Shown here piece by piece: positions 45,585 through 54,726 of a DNA stretch of 64,000 nucleotides. Source of the stretch: an uncultured Clostridium sp. (GTDB lineage: Bacteria > Bacillota > Clostridia > Clostridiales > Clostridiaceae); the NCBI GenBank assembly GCA_900548455.1, contig URKQ01000005.1, forward strand, positions 1 through 64,000, read 5' to 3'. The first letter of the stretch is position 1, and every line of letters starts with the position of its first letter. A program made the position numbers and the translations under genes. The notes beneath the pieces were generated by a model. That model was not told the origin of the DNA. It did no database searches and saw nothing but the letters and a program-made list of their open reading frames with translations.

Positions 45585-46016
45585 TTACCTCTTAATAAAT
45601 TTAGATAAATGTCTTCTAACCTCAGTCCACTCTATATCCTCTAAAAAACTCTTTAAAATCCTATACTTCTTATTTGAGACTAATATTATAGCTCCCTTTT
45701 TATCTTCCTTAATACCTATAATTTCATTAAGCATAATTATTTGACCCTTATAATTAATATTACTATTTAGTTCTATTCTGTCTTTAAATACTTTTAAATA
45801 AAAAATATCATTTAATCGTCTTACCTTCCTTGTAATAATTACAGTAAGAAGACACCCAATTATACCAAATATCAAAAGCAGTCTCCCATAAAATAGGCTT
45901 TTCTTTATATAAAAGCCTATTGAAATAAATAAAATAAGTATAGTAAGTAATATTGTATTGGCTAATTGTTTTCTCATTTGTATTTTAGCAATTTTGCTAA
46001 ATCTATATTCCTTCAT
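45585..46016 (-). CDS. Hypothetical membrane protein with two helices and PH-like C-terminal half
   Basis: A 143-residue protein with two adjacent transmembrane helices (about 19-36 and 42-61). A C-terminal cytoplasmic half follows (FYLKVFKDRIELNSNINYKG, IIGIKEDKKGAIILVSNKKY, ending WTEVRRHLSKFIKR). The strand pattern with a terminal helix recalls the YcxB-like/bacterial PH family, but this is a weak assignment. SD AGGGAGAATGGTTC. It is 27 bases from the next gene and likely cotranscribed with it. Confidence 0.7.
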   Translation of the reverse strand: MKEYRFSKIAKIQMRKQLANTILLTILILFISIGFYIKKSLFYGRLLLIFGIIGCLLTVIITRKVRRLNDIFYLKVFKDRIELNSNINYKGQIIMLNEIIGIKEDKKGAIILVSNKKYRILKSFLEDIEWTEVRRHLSKFIKR

Positions 46017-46065
46017 GAACCATTCTCCCTAATATTTTATCTTTAGTTATAATAATTAATTGATG

Positions 46066-47436
46066 TTATTTAAACACCTTTTTAATTAGTTTCATTTTTC
46101 CTTCAAATGGAGCATATCTAAGAGATACATCTATGGCAAATCCTTTGTTGACAACAGCCTTCTCATGAGTAAATGCAAAAAAGCTATTTTTACCATGGTA
46201 CTTGCCCATTCCACTTTCTCCTACACCACCAAAAGGCAAATAACTTGAAGCTACATGCATAATTGTTTCATTTACACACATTCCACCAGAGGATGTATTT
46301 TTTAGAACTTTATTTATGTTATTTTTATCTTTTGAAAATAAATATAAAGCCAATGGTTTTGGTCTACTATTAATAATTTGAATAACCTCATCTAGATTTT
46401 CATAAGTTATAATTGGCATAATAGGTCCAAATATCTCACTTTGCATAACAGGATCATCAAAAGTTATATTATCCATTATAGTAGGTTCAATAAATTTTTT
46501 CTCTCTAACATAATTACCACCAAAAACAACTTTATCTTTATCAATATAGCTTACTAACCTATCAAAAGCTGCTTCATCAATAATTCTTCCATAATCATCA
46601 CTATTTATTATGTCCTCACCAAAGAACTGTGTTATATTTTTCTTTACTAAAGATATTAATTCATCTTTTCTATCCTTATGAACAAATACATAATCTGGTG
46701 CTACACATGTTTGTCCTACGTTTAAAAATTTCCCCCAAGTCAATCTCTTAGCTGTTAATTCCATATTTGTATTCTTATCAACAATACAAGGACTCTTTCC
46801 ACCTAGCTCCAAGGTTACTTCTGTAAGGTGTTTTGCAGCACTTTCCATAACTATTTTTCCTATTGCTACACTTCCTGTAAAAAATATATAATCATATTTT
46901 TGAGCTAGTATTTCTTCATTGCCTCCTGAACCTGCCTTAATCATAGAAATAAATTTAGAATCAAAATTACTTTCAATTATACTTGTAATAATTTTAGTAG
47001 TATTTGCACTCTTTCTAGATGGCTTTATTATGGCAGTATTTCCTCCAGCAATTGCTCCAATCAAAGGCGCCATTGTTAGCTGAAATGGATAATTCCATGG
47101 ACTTATAATAAGCGTAACTCCATAAGGTTCTCTATAAACAAAATTTTTAGATGGCATATTAGCTATGGATGTTCTTACCTTATGTGGTTTACTCCACTTT
47201 TTTATGTTTTTTATTGTATAGTCTATTTCATCAAGAATTATACCCACTTCTGTAAGATATCCTTCATAATGACTTTTACCTAAATCTGATTTTAAGGCAT
47301 CTAGTATTTTAATCTCATTATCTTTAATTGCAGACTTTAATTTTCTTAAATTATCTATTCTACCTTGAACCGATAAAGTATGTCCCTCATGAAAATATGC
47401 TCTTTGAATAGACACTATTTTCTGTATAGGTTGCAT
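46066..47436 (-). CDS. Aldehyde dehydrogenase (class 3-like)
   Basis: NAD(P)-dependent aldehyde dehydrogenase of 456 residues, the short length of class 3/fatty and aromatic aldehyde enzymes (about 450-480). It shows YREPYGVTLIISPWNYPF, FTGSVAIGKIVMESAAKHLT, catalytic Glu in TLELGGKSPCIV, and catalytic Cys in NVGQTCVAPDYVF. The C-terminus has PFGGVGESGMGKYHGKNSF. SD GTGGGGGGATACGAAT. The substrate is not determinable; class 3 members often oxidise medium- and long-chain aldehydes. Confidence 0.93.
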   Translation of the reverse strand: MQPIQKIVSIQRAYFHEGHTLSVQGRIDNLRKLKSAIKDNEIKILDALKSDLGKSHYEGYLTEVGIILDEIDYTIKNIKKWSKPHKVRTSIANMPSKNFVYREPYGVTLIISPWNYPFQLTMAPLIGAIAGGNTAIIKPSRKSANTTKIITSIIESNFDSKFISMIKAGSGGNEEILAQKYDYIFFTGSVAIGKIVMESAAKHLTEVTLELGGKSPCIVDKNTNMELTAKRLTWGKFLNVGQTCVAPDYVFVHKDRKDELISLVKKNITQFFGEDIINSDDYGRIIDEAAFDRLVSYIDKDKVVFGGNYVREKKFIEPTIMDNITFDDPVMQSEIFGPIMPIITYENLDEVIQIINSRPKPLALYLFSKDKNNINKVLKNTSSGGMCVNETIMHVASSYLPFGGVGESGMGKYHGKNSFFAFTHEKAVVNKGFAIDVSLRYAPFEGKMKLIKKVFK

Positions 47437-47605
47437 ATTCGTATCCCCCCACTATATTATAATCTATAAAATATATTTTAAATTATATCATTATATGTTT
47501 ATTTAATATACAGATATTCCATCTACAATATTGCCGCTTCGAAATTTTCTATATTTTCTAAATATATAAACTTAATTGTTTGTACAATATTTTTTTAAAA
47601 TAGCG

Positions 47606-47634
47606 TTGACATAATTATATATATATCATATAAT
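47606..47634 (+). promoter_or_regulatory. Consensus promoter of tRNA-Pro
   Basis: TTGACA (47606-47611), 17 bp, TATAAT (47629-47634), ending 12 bases before the tRNA. Both hexamers are perfect. Confidence 0.88.
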
Positions 47635-47646
47635 TAATTTTGTCAG

Positions 47647-47722
47647 CGGGGTGTAGCGCAGATGGGAGCGCGCGTGGTTTGGGACCATGAGGTCGCAGGT
47701 TCAATCCCTGTCACCCCGACCA
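47647..47722 (+). tRNA. tRNA-Pro (TGG)
   Basis: A 76-nt cloverleaf: acceptor CGGGGTG/CACCCCG, D-arm TAGCGCAGATGGGAGCGCG, anticodon loop TTTGGGA with anticodon TGG, T-arm GCAGGTTCAATCCCTGT, and encoded CCA. One of the few plus-strand RNA genes here. Confidence 0.98.
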
Positions 47723-47755
47723 AGAGAACATGAATATCATGTTCTCTTTTTTTAT
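47723..47755 (+). terminator. Intrinsic terminator of tRNA-Pro
   Basis: AGAGAACATGA-ATA-TCATGTTCTCT followed by TTTTTTATTT. Its end meets the last codon of the convergent gene at 47752. Confidence 0.9.
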
Positions 47756-48165
47756 TTAAAAATCATATGAAAGATTAAAATAAAAATTAAGATTATAACT
47801 GCTTTCTTATGAAGCTTTATAATTTTTCCATTTTTATCTCTATAAATATATTTTTGGATAACTCCTAAAATAAATGTTACTATAAGTAGAAACAAACTCA
47901 TGGATCCTAAAATTGACTTTGAAACTGCATACTTCATAATGAGCCAATGGATAATACCACTTATAATAGCACCTATAGCAAAAATATTATGATTATCTTC
48001 AATGGCTCTTTTAAATTCAAGTGATACGTCTATAAACTCTTTAAATTTATTTTTAGATAAACCTACAACAAATTTCTGATAAAAAACATCATTTATATAT
48101 TTCATAATGGCTAAAAAAATTAATATAACACTTACTATTGCCCAAAACTTTCCTAAATAAAGCAT
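47752..48165 (-). CDS. Hypothetical four-helix membrane protein
   Basis: A 137-residue protein with four predicted transmembrane helices (about 6-24, 57-77, 84-106, 120-136) separated by short basic loops. SD GATGGAGATTTT precedes the ATG. No family is recognised. It is convergent with tRNA-Pro, whose terminator abuts its stop. Codon use is like its neighbours. Confidence 0.7.
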   Translation of the reverse strand: MLYLGKFWAIVSVILIFLAIMKYINDVFYQKFVVGLSKNKFKEFIDVSLEFKRAIEDNHNIFAIGAIISGIIHWLIMKYAVSKSILGSMSLFLLIVTFILGVIQKYIYRDKNGKIIKLHKKAVIILIFILIFHMIFK

Positions 48166-48329
48166 AAAATCTCCATCTAATCTTATTTCTCAATATATTT
48201 ATATGTAAATACATAACTTTAATTCTGATTAAATTATTTTATTTATAGGATACTAATAAGTTATAATTAACAATCTTTATTGCAACTTATATATTTATTT
48301 GTTAATGTATTATTCGAGGTGATAATATA

Positions 48330-48983
48330 ATGTTAGAAAATGTACAAGCAGCAATTTTTGATATGGACGGAACTATCGTAGATTCTATGTGGATTTGGGA
48401 TGAAATTGATAAAGAATACCTAAACAAACATGGATTTAATGTACCAGCCTCATTAAAAGATGATATTGCACATCTAAATTTTCACGAAGTAGCTCTTTAC
48501 TTTAAAAAAACATTCAACCTTCCCTATGAACCCGAAGAAATCGAAGGTGAATGGAACGAAATGGCATATGAAGCATACGCTAAGAAGATAGGGCTAAAAC
48601 CCGGTATTGAAAATTTTCTTAAATATCTTAAGGAAAAAAATATAAAAATTGCTTTAGCTACAAGCAACAACAACCTACTTTTAGAAGTTTGTTTAAAGGC
48701 TAATGGAATATATGAATACTTTGATTCTATTACATTAACTAGTGAAGTAAGCCGTGGTAAAAATTTTCCAGACGTGTATCTACTAAGTGCGGACAAGCTT
48801 TCTGTAAAACCAGAACATTGCATTGTTTTTGAAGACTTACTTCCAGCAGTTCAAGGTGCTAAAAAAGCTGGAATGAAAGTAGTTGGTGTTTACGACGAAT
48901 TTTCTAGAGACAGTCATGATGATATCAAAGCAGTAGCAGATGGATTTATTGATGACTATGGTTCTCTTTTAGCAACGGTATAA
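48330..48983 (+). CDS. HAD-superfamily phosphatase (beta-phosphoglucomutase-like)
   Basis: A 217-residue haloacid dehalogenase hydrolase with a helical cap of subfamily I. Motif I is FDMDGTIVDSMWIWDEIDKE (catalytic Asp pair), motif II is ALATSNN, motif III is the Lys in SRGKNFPDVYLLSADKL, and motif IV is VFEDLLPAVQGAKKAG. Members dephosphorylate sugar phosphates or nucleotides or isomerise glucose phosphates; the substrate is not readable. SD GAGGTGATAATATA. Monogenic with a bidirectional terminator after it. Confidence 0.92.
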   Translation: MLENVQAAIFDMDGTIVDSMWIWDEIDKEYLNKHGFNVPASLKDDIAHLNFHEVALYFKKTFNLPYEPEEIEGEWNEMAYEAYAKKIGLKPGIENFLKYLKEKNIKIALATSNNNLLLEVCLKANGIYEYFDSITLTSEVSRGKNFPDVYLLSADKLSVKPEHCIVFEDLLPAVQGAKKAGMKVVGVYDEFSRDSHDDIKAVADGFIDDYGSLLATV

Positions 48984-48996
48984 TTTTCCCATACAT

Positions 48997-49045
48997 AAAA
49001 AAACAGGTAGCTGTAACTTTTCATTTTACAGCTACCTGTTTTTAC
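48997..49045. terminator. Bidirectional terminator between the HAD gene and ybaK
   Basis: AAAAAACAGGTAGCTGTAA ... TTTACAGCTACCTGTTTTT, an 18-pair stem between convergent genes with A and T runs on either side. Confidence 0.92.
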
Positions 49046-49056
49046 TACAAAGCAAA

Positions 49057-49533
49057 TTAAATTGATATATCTGAAAATATTCCACCCACAAGTGCTATTA
49101 TATCTTTTGGATTTAGTTCTACTTGATATCCTATTTTTCCAGCACTTACTACAATCTTGTCTATTGTACTAGCTGACATATCAATAACCGTTTTATATGT
49201 TTTTTTCATTCCTATAGGAGAACAACCTCCTCTTATGTATCCAGTAAGTTTGTTAATATCTTCGACCTTAACCATTTCTATAGATTTTTCGCCTACAGAC
49301 TTGGCTGCTTTTTTTAAATTAAGCTCCTTTTCAACCGGTATTACAAAAACATAAACTTCCTTACTATTCCCTCTCGTAACTAGGGTTTTAAACACTCTAT
49401 TAGCTTCCACATTTATTTTTTGTGAAACAGAAATTCCATCTACCTTTCCATCTTCTGGGTTATAGCTATGAGTATCATATTCTATTTCTTCCTTATCTAA
49501 AATTCTCATAACATTTGTTTTAACTTTAGCCAC
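49057..49533 (-). CDS. ybaK: Cys-tRNA(Pro)/Cys-tRNA(Cys) deacylase YbaK/EbsC
   Basis: Trans-editing protein that hydrolyses mischarged Cys-tRNA-Pro. Its 158 residues have the YbaK fold (EYDTHSYNPEDGKVDGISVS, VFKTLVTRGNSKEVYVFVIP, the catalytic-region lysine LNLKKAAKSVGEKS, and GYIRGGCSPIGMKKTYKTVI). The frame extends to 49551, but GAGGTGATTAAG places initiation at a GTG at 49533 (MAKVKTNVMR). Confidence 0.93.
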   Translation of the reverse strand: MAKVKTNVMRILDKEEIEYDTHSYNPEDGKVDGISVSQKINVEANRVFKTLVTRGNSKEVYVFVIPVEKELNLKKAAKSVGEKSIEMVKVEDINKLTGYIRGGCSPIGMKKTYKTVIDMSASTIDKIVVSAGKIGYQVELNPKDIIALVGGIFSDISI

Positions 49534-49641
49534 CTTAATCACCTCATACACACTTATCCTTTAAGTTTTAATAAACCTTAATTCTATTCTAATACTTTAT
49601 CTAATATATTTATACTATTAAACTCTTTAATGGAGGTTACT

Positions 49642-50094
49642 ATGTTAAAAAACTTATTTATTTATGTTCTTCTTATTGCAGCTGCCTGCATAGGAATACT
49701 ATATTATCTACTCACTGATAAGTATAATAAGCAAAACTTACAGGTAAGGGTACTTACCAAACAAATCAATGGACTTAATGCCCAGCTAGGTGCACTAAAT
49801 AAAGCTTTTGAAAATATTAAAATATATTATCACCCTATAAGCTTTGATACAGGTGAAACATTGAGAAAATGTTCACTTTATATTTCTCCACTGAGCAACA
49901 GTCCAATAATAAGAACTCTTTTACCTGGAACTAAAGTTCAAATAATTGATTCCGTTGAAACTTTGGAAATATTATGGTATGAGGTTAAAGTTTTATGTTC
50001 AGAAACTACTAATATTAAAGGTTTTATAAGACAAGAATACGTGAAAGGTCTTCAAGTTGTAACAACCAATATAGTTAGCAGTAAATACTATTAA
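49642..50094 (+). CDS. Membrane-anchored protein with bacterial SH3-like domain
   Basis: A 150-residue protein with an N-terminal membrane helix (about 2-22, KNLFIYVLLIAAACIGILYY). A short coiled coil (about 30-55) is followed by an SH3-like domain (about 72-140; RTLLPGTKVQIID, WYEVKVLC, IKGFIRQEYVKGL). Bacterial SH3 domains often bind cell wall. The ATG at 49642 has TGGAGGTTACT upstream; the in-frame ATG at 49630 overlaps the SD and is rejected. It ends one base before the convergent cfa stop. Confidence 0.8.
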   Translation: MLKNLFIYVLLIAAACIGILYYLLTDKYNKQNLQVRVLTKQINGLNAQLGALNKAFENIKIYYHPISFDTGETLRKCSLYISPLSNSPIIRTLLPGTKVQIIDSVETLEILWYEVKVLCSETTNIKGFIRQEYVKGLQVVTTNIVSSKYY

Positions 50095-50095
50095 A

Positions 50096-51274
50096 CTATT
50101 CCATGTATTCTCTAGTTTGTGGTAACTCGTTATTTACACCTTTAGTTAACAACATTTGATGTACATCCACAACTCCATTATTAAATGCTGCTGCACAGGA
50201 ACATAGATATATTCTCCACATTCGAATGAACTTTTCATCAACTAATTCTTTTATTTTATCTATGTTCCTTTCGAAGTTATTATACCAACATAAAAGTGTT
50301 CGTTTATAATGTAATCTTAAACTTTCAACATCTACAGTATAAAATTTATCTTCACAAGCTATATCCATTATCTCTCTAATACTTGGTATAACCCCTCCCG
50401 GGAATATGTATTTTTTTATCCATGGATCTCCAGGGGATTCATGTAAACTACTTATATAATGAAGTAAAAATTCTCCCCTATCCTTCAAAACAGCATTTAT
50501 ATTATCAAAAAATAAAGAGTAATTATCTCTGCCAACATGCTCTAACATCCCCACACTTACTACTCTATCAAATTTCATTCCTGATTTTTTTAGGTCCCTA
50601 TAATCCATGAGCTTAACTTCAATATAATCTTCCACCCCCTCATCTTTAATTAATTTATTTGCCCCCTTATACTGTTCCTCACTAAGTGTAATTCCAACAC
50701 CATGAGCTTTATACTTCTTTGCTGCTTCTACTAACAAATATCCCCATCCACATCCTATGTCCAATAAACTCATAGATGAATCTAGTCTTAACTTATTTAA
50801 AATATGGTGTATTTTATTTAATTGAGCTTCTTCTAGCGTATCATCCTCACTTTTAAAATATGCACAAGAATAACTCATAGTTTTATCTAGCCATAACTTA
50901 TAAAAATCATTCCCTATATCATAATGGGAACATACCTCTTCCTTTTGATGCTTTGATGTAGTGGAAGTATATAAAAGCTTCCTTAACCCTTTTATATCTA
51001 AATTAAACTTATCAATATTGCTTAATATACTATTAAGAGCAAAATATAAATCTCCTTCTATTAAATCTATATCTCCATTCATATAAGCTTCTCCTAAAGC
51101 TAAAGATGTACTTGTTATCAGTTCCTTTTTACATGGTAATTTTTTAATCAGTACTTTAAAGCAGGGCTCTCCATCTCCAATTACAAATTCATCTTCCTCT
51201 TTATATTTAACAGCAAAAGGCACTGTATTCAATTTCTCTAAAGTTTCCTTTACAATATATTTCTCAATAGACAC
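50096..51274 (-). CDS. cfa: Cyclopropane-fatty-acyl-phospholipid synthase
   Basis: SAM-dependent methylation of unsaturated membrane acyl (and alkenyl) chains to cyclopropanes. The catalytic core has CSHYDIGNDFYKLWLD, SYSCAYFKSEDDTLEEAQ, SAM loop LLDIGCGWGYLL, GITLSEEQY and VSVGMLEHVG. The open frame extends to 51382, but those extra 36 codons cross a perfect hairpin and have no SD. The likely start is a GTG at 51274 (MSIEKYIVKET), with GAAGGTGA ten bases upstream, giving 392 residues, the family length. A GTG at 51283 is an alternative. Confidence 0.92.
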   Translation of the reverse strand: MSIEKYIVKETLEKLNTVPFAVKYKEEDEFVIGDGEPCFKVLIKKLPCKKELITSTSLALGEAYMNGDIDLIEGDLYFALNSILSNIDKFNLDIKGLRKLLYTSTTSKHQKEEVCSHYDIGNDFYKLWLDKTMSYSCAYFKSEDDTLEEAQLNKIHHILNKLRLDSSMSLLDIGCGWGYLLVEAAKKYKAHGVGITLSEEQYKGANKLIKDEGVEDYIEVKLMDYRDLKKSGMKFDRVVSVGMLEHVGRDNYSLFFDNINAVLKDRGEFLLHYISSLHESPGDPWIKKYIFPGGVIPSIREIMDIACEDKFYTVDVESLRLHYKRTLLCWYNNFERNIDKIKELVDEKFIRMWRIYLCSCAAAFNNGVVDVHQMLLTKGVNNELPQTREYME

Positions 51275-51302
51275 AATATTCACTTCACCTTCGTAATAAT
51301 TA

Positions 51303-51332
51303 AATGCAATAGCGTTTTTGCTATTGCATCTA
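51303..51332 (-). promoter_or_regulatory. Palindromic hairpin in the cfa leader
   Basis: AATGCAATAGC-GTTTTT-GCTATTGCATC: a perfect ten-pair inverted repeat about 30 bases before the probable cfa start. It could be an operator or a leader RNA hairpin. On the minus strand no long U-tract follows. Confidence 0.55.
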
Positions 51333-51435
51333 ATTATTATTGTGCCCACAGTCACACATTCTATGCAGTTATAATATTCCATATATGTATACTACGTGCT
51401 ATAATCTTATTATAAATAACAAAGGGGGAGTCTAG

Positions 51436-52122
51436 ATGTTACCTTATATTACGTTTGGCCTAATGATATTATCCTTGTGTATACTTCTTTATTACACCTA
51501 TAATCCCAATGGCAATATGTATACTATAGTAAAAACTTGTACTAGTATTTTATTCATAGCAACATGTATATCTAGCTATTTTTCATCAACATCAAATCCA
51601 AAATACTTTTTACTTATACTTATTGCATTAGTTTTTTCCTTATTTGGAGATGTATTTTTAGCTTTTTATGATAAAAGCAATCCTGAAATGAAGAAATTTT
51701 TTGTTCTAGGTGTTATAAGCTTTGCTATTGCCCATATATTCTTTTCGTTTGGATTTATAGTGTTATGTCCATTTGAAATGAAGAGCTTACTGATATTTAT
51801 AATATTATCAATAGCTTCGTTATGTTTTCTTAAAATATTTAAAGGATTTGATTTTAAAGGAATGTTTAACTTAGTTGCAGCCTATGATGTGATCATATGC
51901 TTTATGGTAACTAATGCTCTATCACTATTTAAACTTTTAGAGGTTAACTTCAAGGGTACAATTCTTATAATTATTGGAGCAGCATTATTCTTTATATCTG
52001 ATTTAATATTATCATTTATATATTTTACAAAAAAACATCCGAAATGCCTTTCTGGATTTAATTTATCAACCTATTATATAGGTCAAGGTCTTATAGCACT
52101 AAGTTTAATTGCTAATTTATAA
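51436..52122 (+). CDS. YhhN family membrane protein (lysoplasmalogenase-like)
   Basis: A 228-residue protein with about eight transmembrane helices, matching the YhhN/TMEM86 family. The typical conserved parts are LVFSLFGDVFLAFYDKSN (acidic active-site region) near residue 75 and a late IIGAALFFISDLILSF segment. Characterised members cleave the vinyl-ether bond of lysoplasmalogens. SD AGGGGGAGTCTAG. It is divergent from cfa, separated by 53 bases from the long cfa frame. Clostridia contain plasmalogens, so a lipid role is plausible. Confidence 0.85.
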   Translation: MLPYITFGLMILSLCILLYYTYNPNGNMYTIVKTCTSILFIATCISSYFSSTSNPKYFLLILIALVFSLFGDVFLAFYDKSNPEMKKFFVLGVISFAIAHIFFSFGFIVLCPFEMKSLLIFIILSIASLCFLKIFKGFDFKGMFNLVAAYDVIICFMVTNALSLFKLLEVNFKGTILIIIGAALFFISDLILSFIYFTKKHPKCLSGFNLSTYYIGQGLIALSLIANL

Positions 52123-52125
52123 AGT

Positions 52126-52166
52126 AATAGCCACTACATAAAATTAATGTAGCGGCTATATTTTTA
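52126..52166 (+). terminator. Terminator of the YhhN gene
   Basis: ATAGCCACTACAT-AAAATTA-ATGTAGCGGCTAT followed by ATTTTTATA. It overlaps the end of the convergent flavoprotein gene and may serve both. Confidence 0.8.
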
Positions 52167-53501
52167 TAACCCCTGAGGAAATTCAAATATTCCTTTAGGA
52201 TCATATTTCTCTCTTACTTGTACTAATCTTTGTACATGTTCTCCATAATATTCATCTTTATAATCACTTAGCTCTGCCATAGGAAAGTTAACAAAGGATC
52301 CTTTAGTAATAGTCTTAAGAAATTTAAACTTTTCTACCATCCAATGTTTGTTTACTTCTGCATACATAGGATTCTCCCAAACCGTTTGGAATCCTAATAT
52401 AAATTTAGCCTCTCTATAATAAAATGCCATTTTATCCCTATTTACCTCAGATACCATACCTCCTAAACCATAAAACGTTATAGCAGTATACGTGCATCCT
52501 GAGGGTACAGTTTCTATAGTCTTCACAATAGATAATAATTCATCTTTGTTATATTTTCTAACTACAAATCTTCCAGAGGACTTATAACTCTCATAATCAG
52601 GATGAGCATCTTGAATGGTTTTATTCACTTTATCTATGCTCATATATCTTAAATCAAGGCTACTATTTTCTTCAACATTCACTAATGGACTTATAACTTC
52701 TAGAGCTTCCTTTTCAGTACCATAAAAAATACCAATAATCTTAACTCCTATTCCATCTATTTTAGAATTATAAATTGATAACTTAAAATTAACTCTATAA
52801 TCTAATTCATCGTACATAGTTTGGTATGTTTCTAATATGGATACTATATCTTCAAACTTCCTGTTAAGATATTCTATATTAATTAAGGTTGCGCCAATGA
52901 TTTTAGGTGGAATTTTAAATACCATCTTCGTAACAACTCCAAAATTTCCGCCCCCAGAGCCTCTCAAAGCCCAAAATAAATCTTTATTTTCAAAGTCACT
53001 AGCTACTATTTTTTCTCCATTATAGTTTATAATTTGTGCTTCTAATAAACTATCACATCCTAACCCTAAAAATCTTGCAGAGTATCCCCATCCTCCTCCT
53101 AATGTGTATCCAACTACGCCTACTGTAGGACAACCTCCTCCTGGAAAGGGATAACCCTTTGAACACAAGTTATCATATATCTCTCTATTTCTTACTCCAC
53201 CATCTACATATACAACCCCTTTAATTTCATCAACTTCTATTTTATTAAATCTACTTACATCTATAACTAAAACATCGTCCCCTGTTGAAAATCCTTCATA
53301 ATGATGTCCTCCAGATCTAATTCTAATTGTAATGTAATTTTCCCTTGCCCACTTAATGGCATTAACTATATCTTCCTCACAACTGCAATATACTATTGCT
53401 AGTGGATATTTTTCTATTGCTCTATTCCACTGCTGTCTACATTCTTCATATCTACTATGACCTTTAGCTATAACCTCACCTGTAAGTTTATCGAAATTCA
53501 T
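52164..53501 (-). CDS. FAD-binding oxidoreductase, berberine-bridge-enzyme type
   Basis: A 445-residue flavoprotein with an FAD_binding_4 domain and a C-terminal BBE motif (EKYDPKGIFEFPQGL). IRSGGHHYEGFSTGD carries the His that attaches to the FAD 8-alpha carbon. GGGCPTVGVVGYTLGGGWG carries the Cys used for the second link in bicovalent BBE-type enzymes. Substrate-side motifs LFWALRGSGGGNFGVVTKM are typical. Members oxidise alcohols and sugars using O2 or other acceptors; the substrate is unknown. No signal peptide. SD GAAGGTGACAAAAG. Twenty bases downstream of the DUF116 gene. Confidence 0.9.
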   Translation of the reverse strand: MNFDKLTGEVIAKGHSRYEECRQQWNRAIEKYPLAIVYCSCEEDIVNAIKWARENYITIRIRSGGHHYEGFSTGDDVLVIDVSRFNKIEVDEIKGVVYVDGGVRNREIYDNLCSKGYPFPGGGCPTVGVVGYTLGGGWGYSARFLGLGCDSLLEAQIINYNGEKIVASDFENKDLFWALRGSGGGNFGVVTKMVFKIPPKIIGATLINIEYLNRKFEDIVSILETYQTMYDELDYRVNFKLSIYNSKIDGIGVKIIGIFYGTEKEALEVISPLVNVEENSSLDLRYMSIDKVNKTIQDAHPDYESYKSSGRFVVRKYNKDELLSIVKTIETVPSGCTYTAITFYGLGGMVSEVNRDKMAFYYREAKFILGFQTVWENPMYAEVNKHWMVEKFKFLKTITKGSFVNFPMAELSDYKDEYYGEHVQRLVQVREKYDPKGIFEFPQGL

Positions 53502-53521
53502 CTTTTGTCACCTTCATAACA

Positions 53522-54652
53522 TTACTTTTTCATTATACAATTTAATCTTTCAATACTTATGTTAGTCATAATAGGTGGATTACACCAATGGGAGCTACAT
53601 CCCACATGATTTAATAACACACATTGAGGAATAAATCCAATTCTCAATGCTTTCCACCCTCCTGATACTAAATTTAAAACACATGCAACACCTACTATGC
53701 CAATAGGCCTATTATTTTCCACCTTAGAAAATAAAGAGGTTTCATGTTCTATAGTATATACTTTATATCCACCTTTCTTACCCTCTATACTTACATTACG
53801 AATATTACAGTTTTTGAAGCATCCCTTGCACACTTTTCCCTTACTACTTGTTGGTGCAATACATTTCTTCTCTGTTTGTCTCATACATCCAGGTAAAAAA
53901 ACTATCTTTTCATCACATTTAGAAAATCTATCTTCATACACTTTGTTCATAACCTGAGCACTTATCATATTGAAGTAATATTGAATTTCACCTTTGCCAC
54001 AATATATTAAATCTTCCTTAAACCTATGATCAATATAATAATTTTCTAAATACCTTGGTACATTTTTAACGTAATCTCTTAATTCTACTCTACCAAAATT
54101 AAATAAAGCTGTTTTACACTCTTTACACACTTGAAAAAACTTTTTTACATAATCATTACTTTTAGAACAAAGAAATTTTTCCCATGCTCTAAGTCTATAT
54201 ACTTCTTCCTTAAAATCTCCAACAGATTTAAGCCATTTTAATAAAATCGAAAATTCTTTCTTATTTATATTAGACCAATCAAAAGTTTTATTTTGAGTCA
54301 TGTTACTTATTGCTTTACCTTTTAACTTATCAATGGCATCCTTAAATTTAGTTATGCTCCTTAATTCATTTAGTATATTTAAATAGCATCCTTCAATTTT
54401 CTTGTATCTTAGAGCATATTTCATATACTCCTCAATGACAACACCATTAAGTAATACCTCTATAGCATATTCATCTTCGCTTCTTAAAATCTCCATATGA
54501 TTTTTTCTTATGAAATCTTGAAAATCCTTAATAAAGATTCTTCCTCTTACTTTTACATCATTAATTATTCTTTTGCTGAGAACTTCAATATTTTTATAGT
54601 ATTCACTTATCTCTCCTTCGTTTTTCCCTAAAGAATAAGTAACCGCCTCCAT
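53522..54652 (-). CDS. DUF116 domain-containing protein
   Basis: A 376-residue protein. The N-terminal 200 residues are helical and Lys/Glu-rich, with no recognised domain. The C-terminal 150 residues match DUF116: FLPGCMRQTEKKC, a CKGCFKNCNIRNV cluster, GIVGVACVLNLVSGGWKALR, and VGCSSHWCNPP. The many cysteines suggest metal or Fe-S binding. The frame extends to a TTG at 54712 without an SD; the ATG at 54652 has AAGGTGG upstream and is preferred. Function unknown. Confidence 0.8.
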   Translation of the reverse strand: MEAVTYSLGKNEGEISEYYKNIEVLSKRIINDVKVRGRIFIKDFQDFIRKNHMEILRSEDEYAIEVLLNGVVIEEYMKYALRYKKIEGCYLNILNELRSITKFKDAIDKLKGKAISNMTQNKTFDWSNINKKEFSILLKWLKSVGDFKEEVYRLRAWEKFLCSKSNDYVKKFFQVCKECKTALFNFGRVELRDYVKNVPRYLENYYIDHRFKEDLIYCGKGEIQYYFNMISAQVMNKVYEDRFSKCDEKIVFLPGCMRQTEKKCIAPTSSKGKVCKGCFKNCNIRNVSIEGKKGGYKVYTIEHETSLFSKVENNRPIGIVGVACVLNLVSGGWKALRIGFIPQCVLLNHVGCSSHWCNPPIMTNISIERLNCIMKK

Positions 54653-54726
54653 CTTTATTCCCACCTTATACATTACTAATACTATCTTCTCATAATAAAA
54701 ATTTCTTAACAATATGAATATGATAA

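Noticed and set aside
51275..51382. N-terminal extension of cfa
   Set aside because: The extra codons cross a perfect hairpin, lack a ribosome binding site and exceed the family length.
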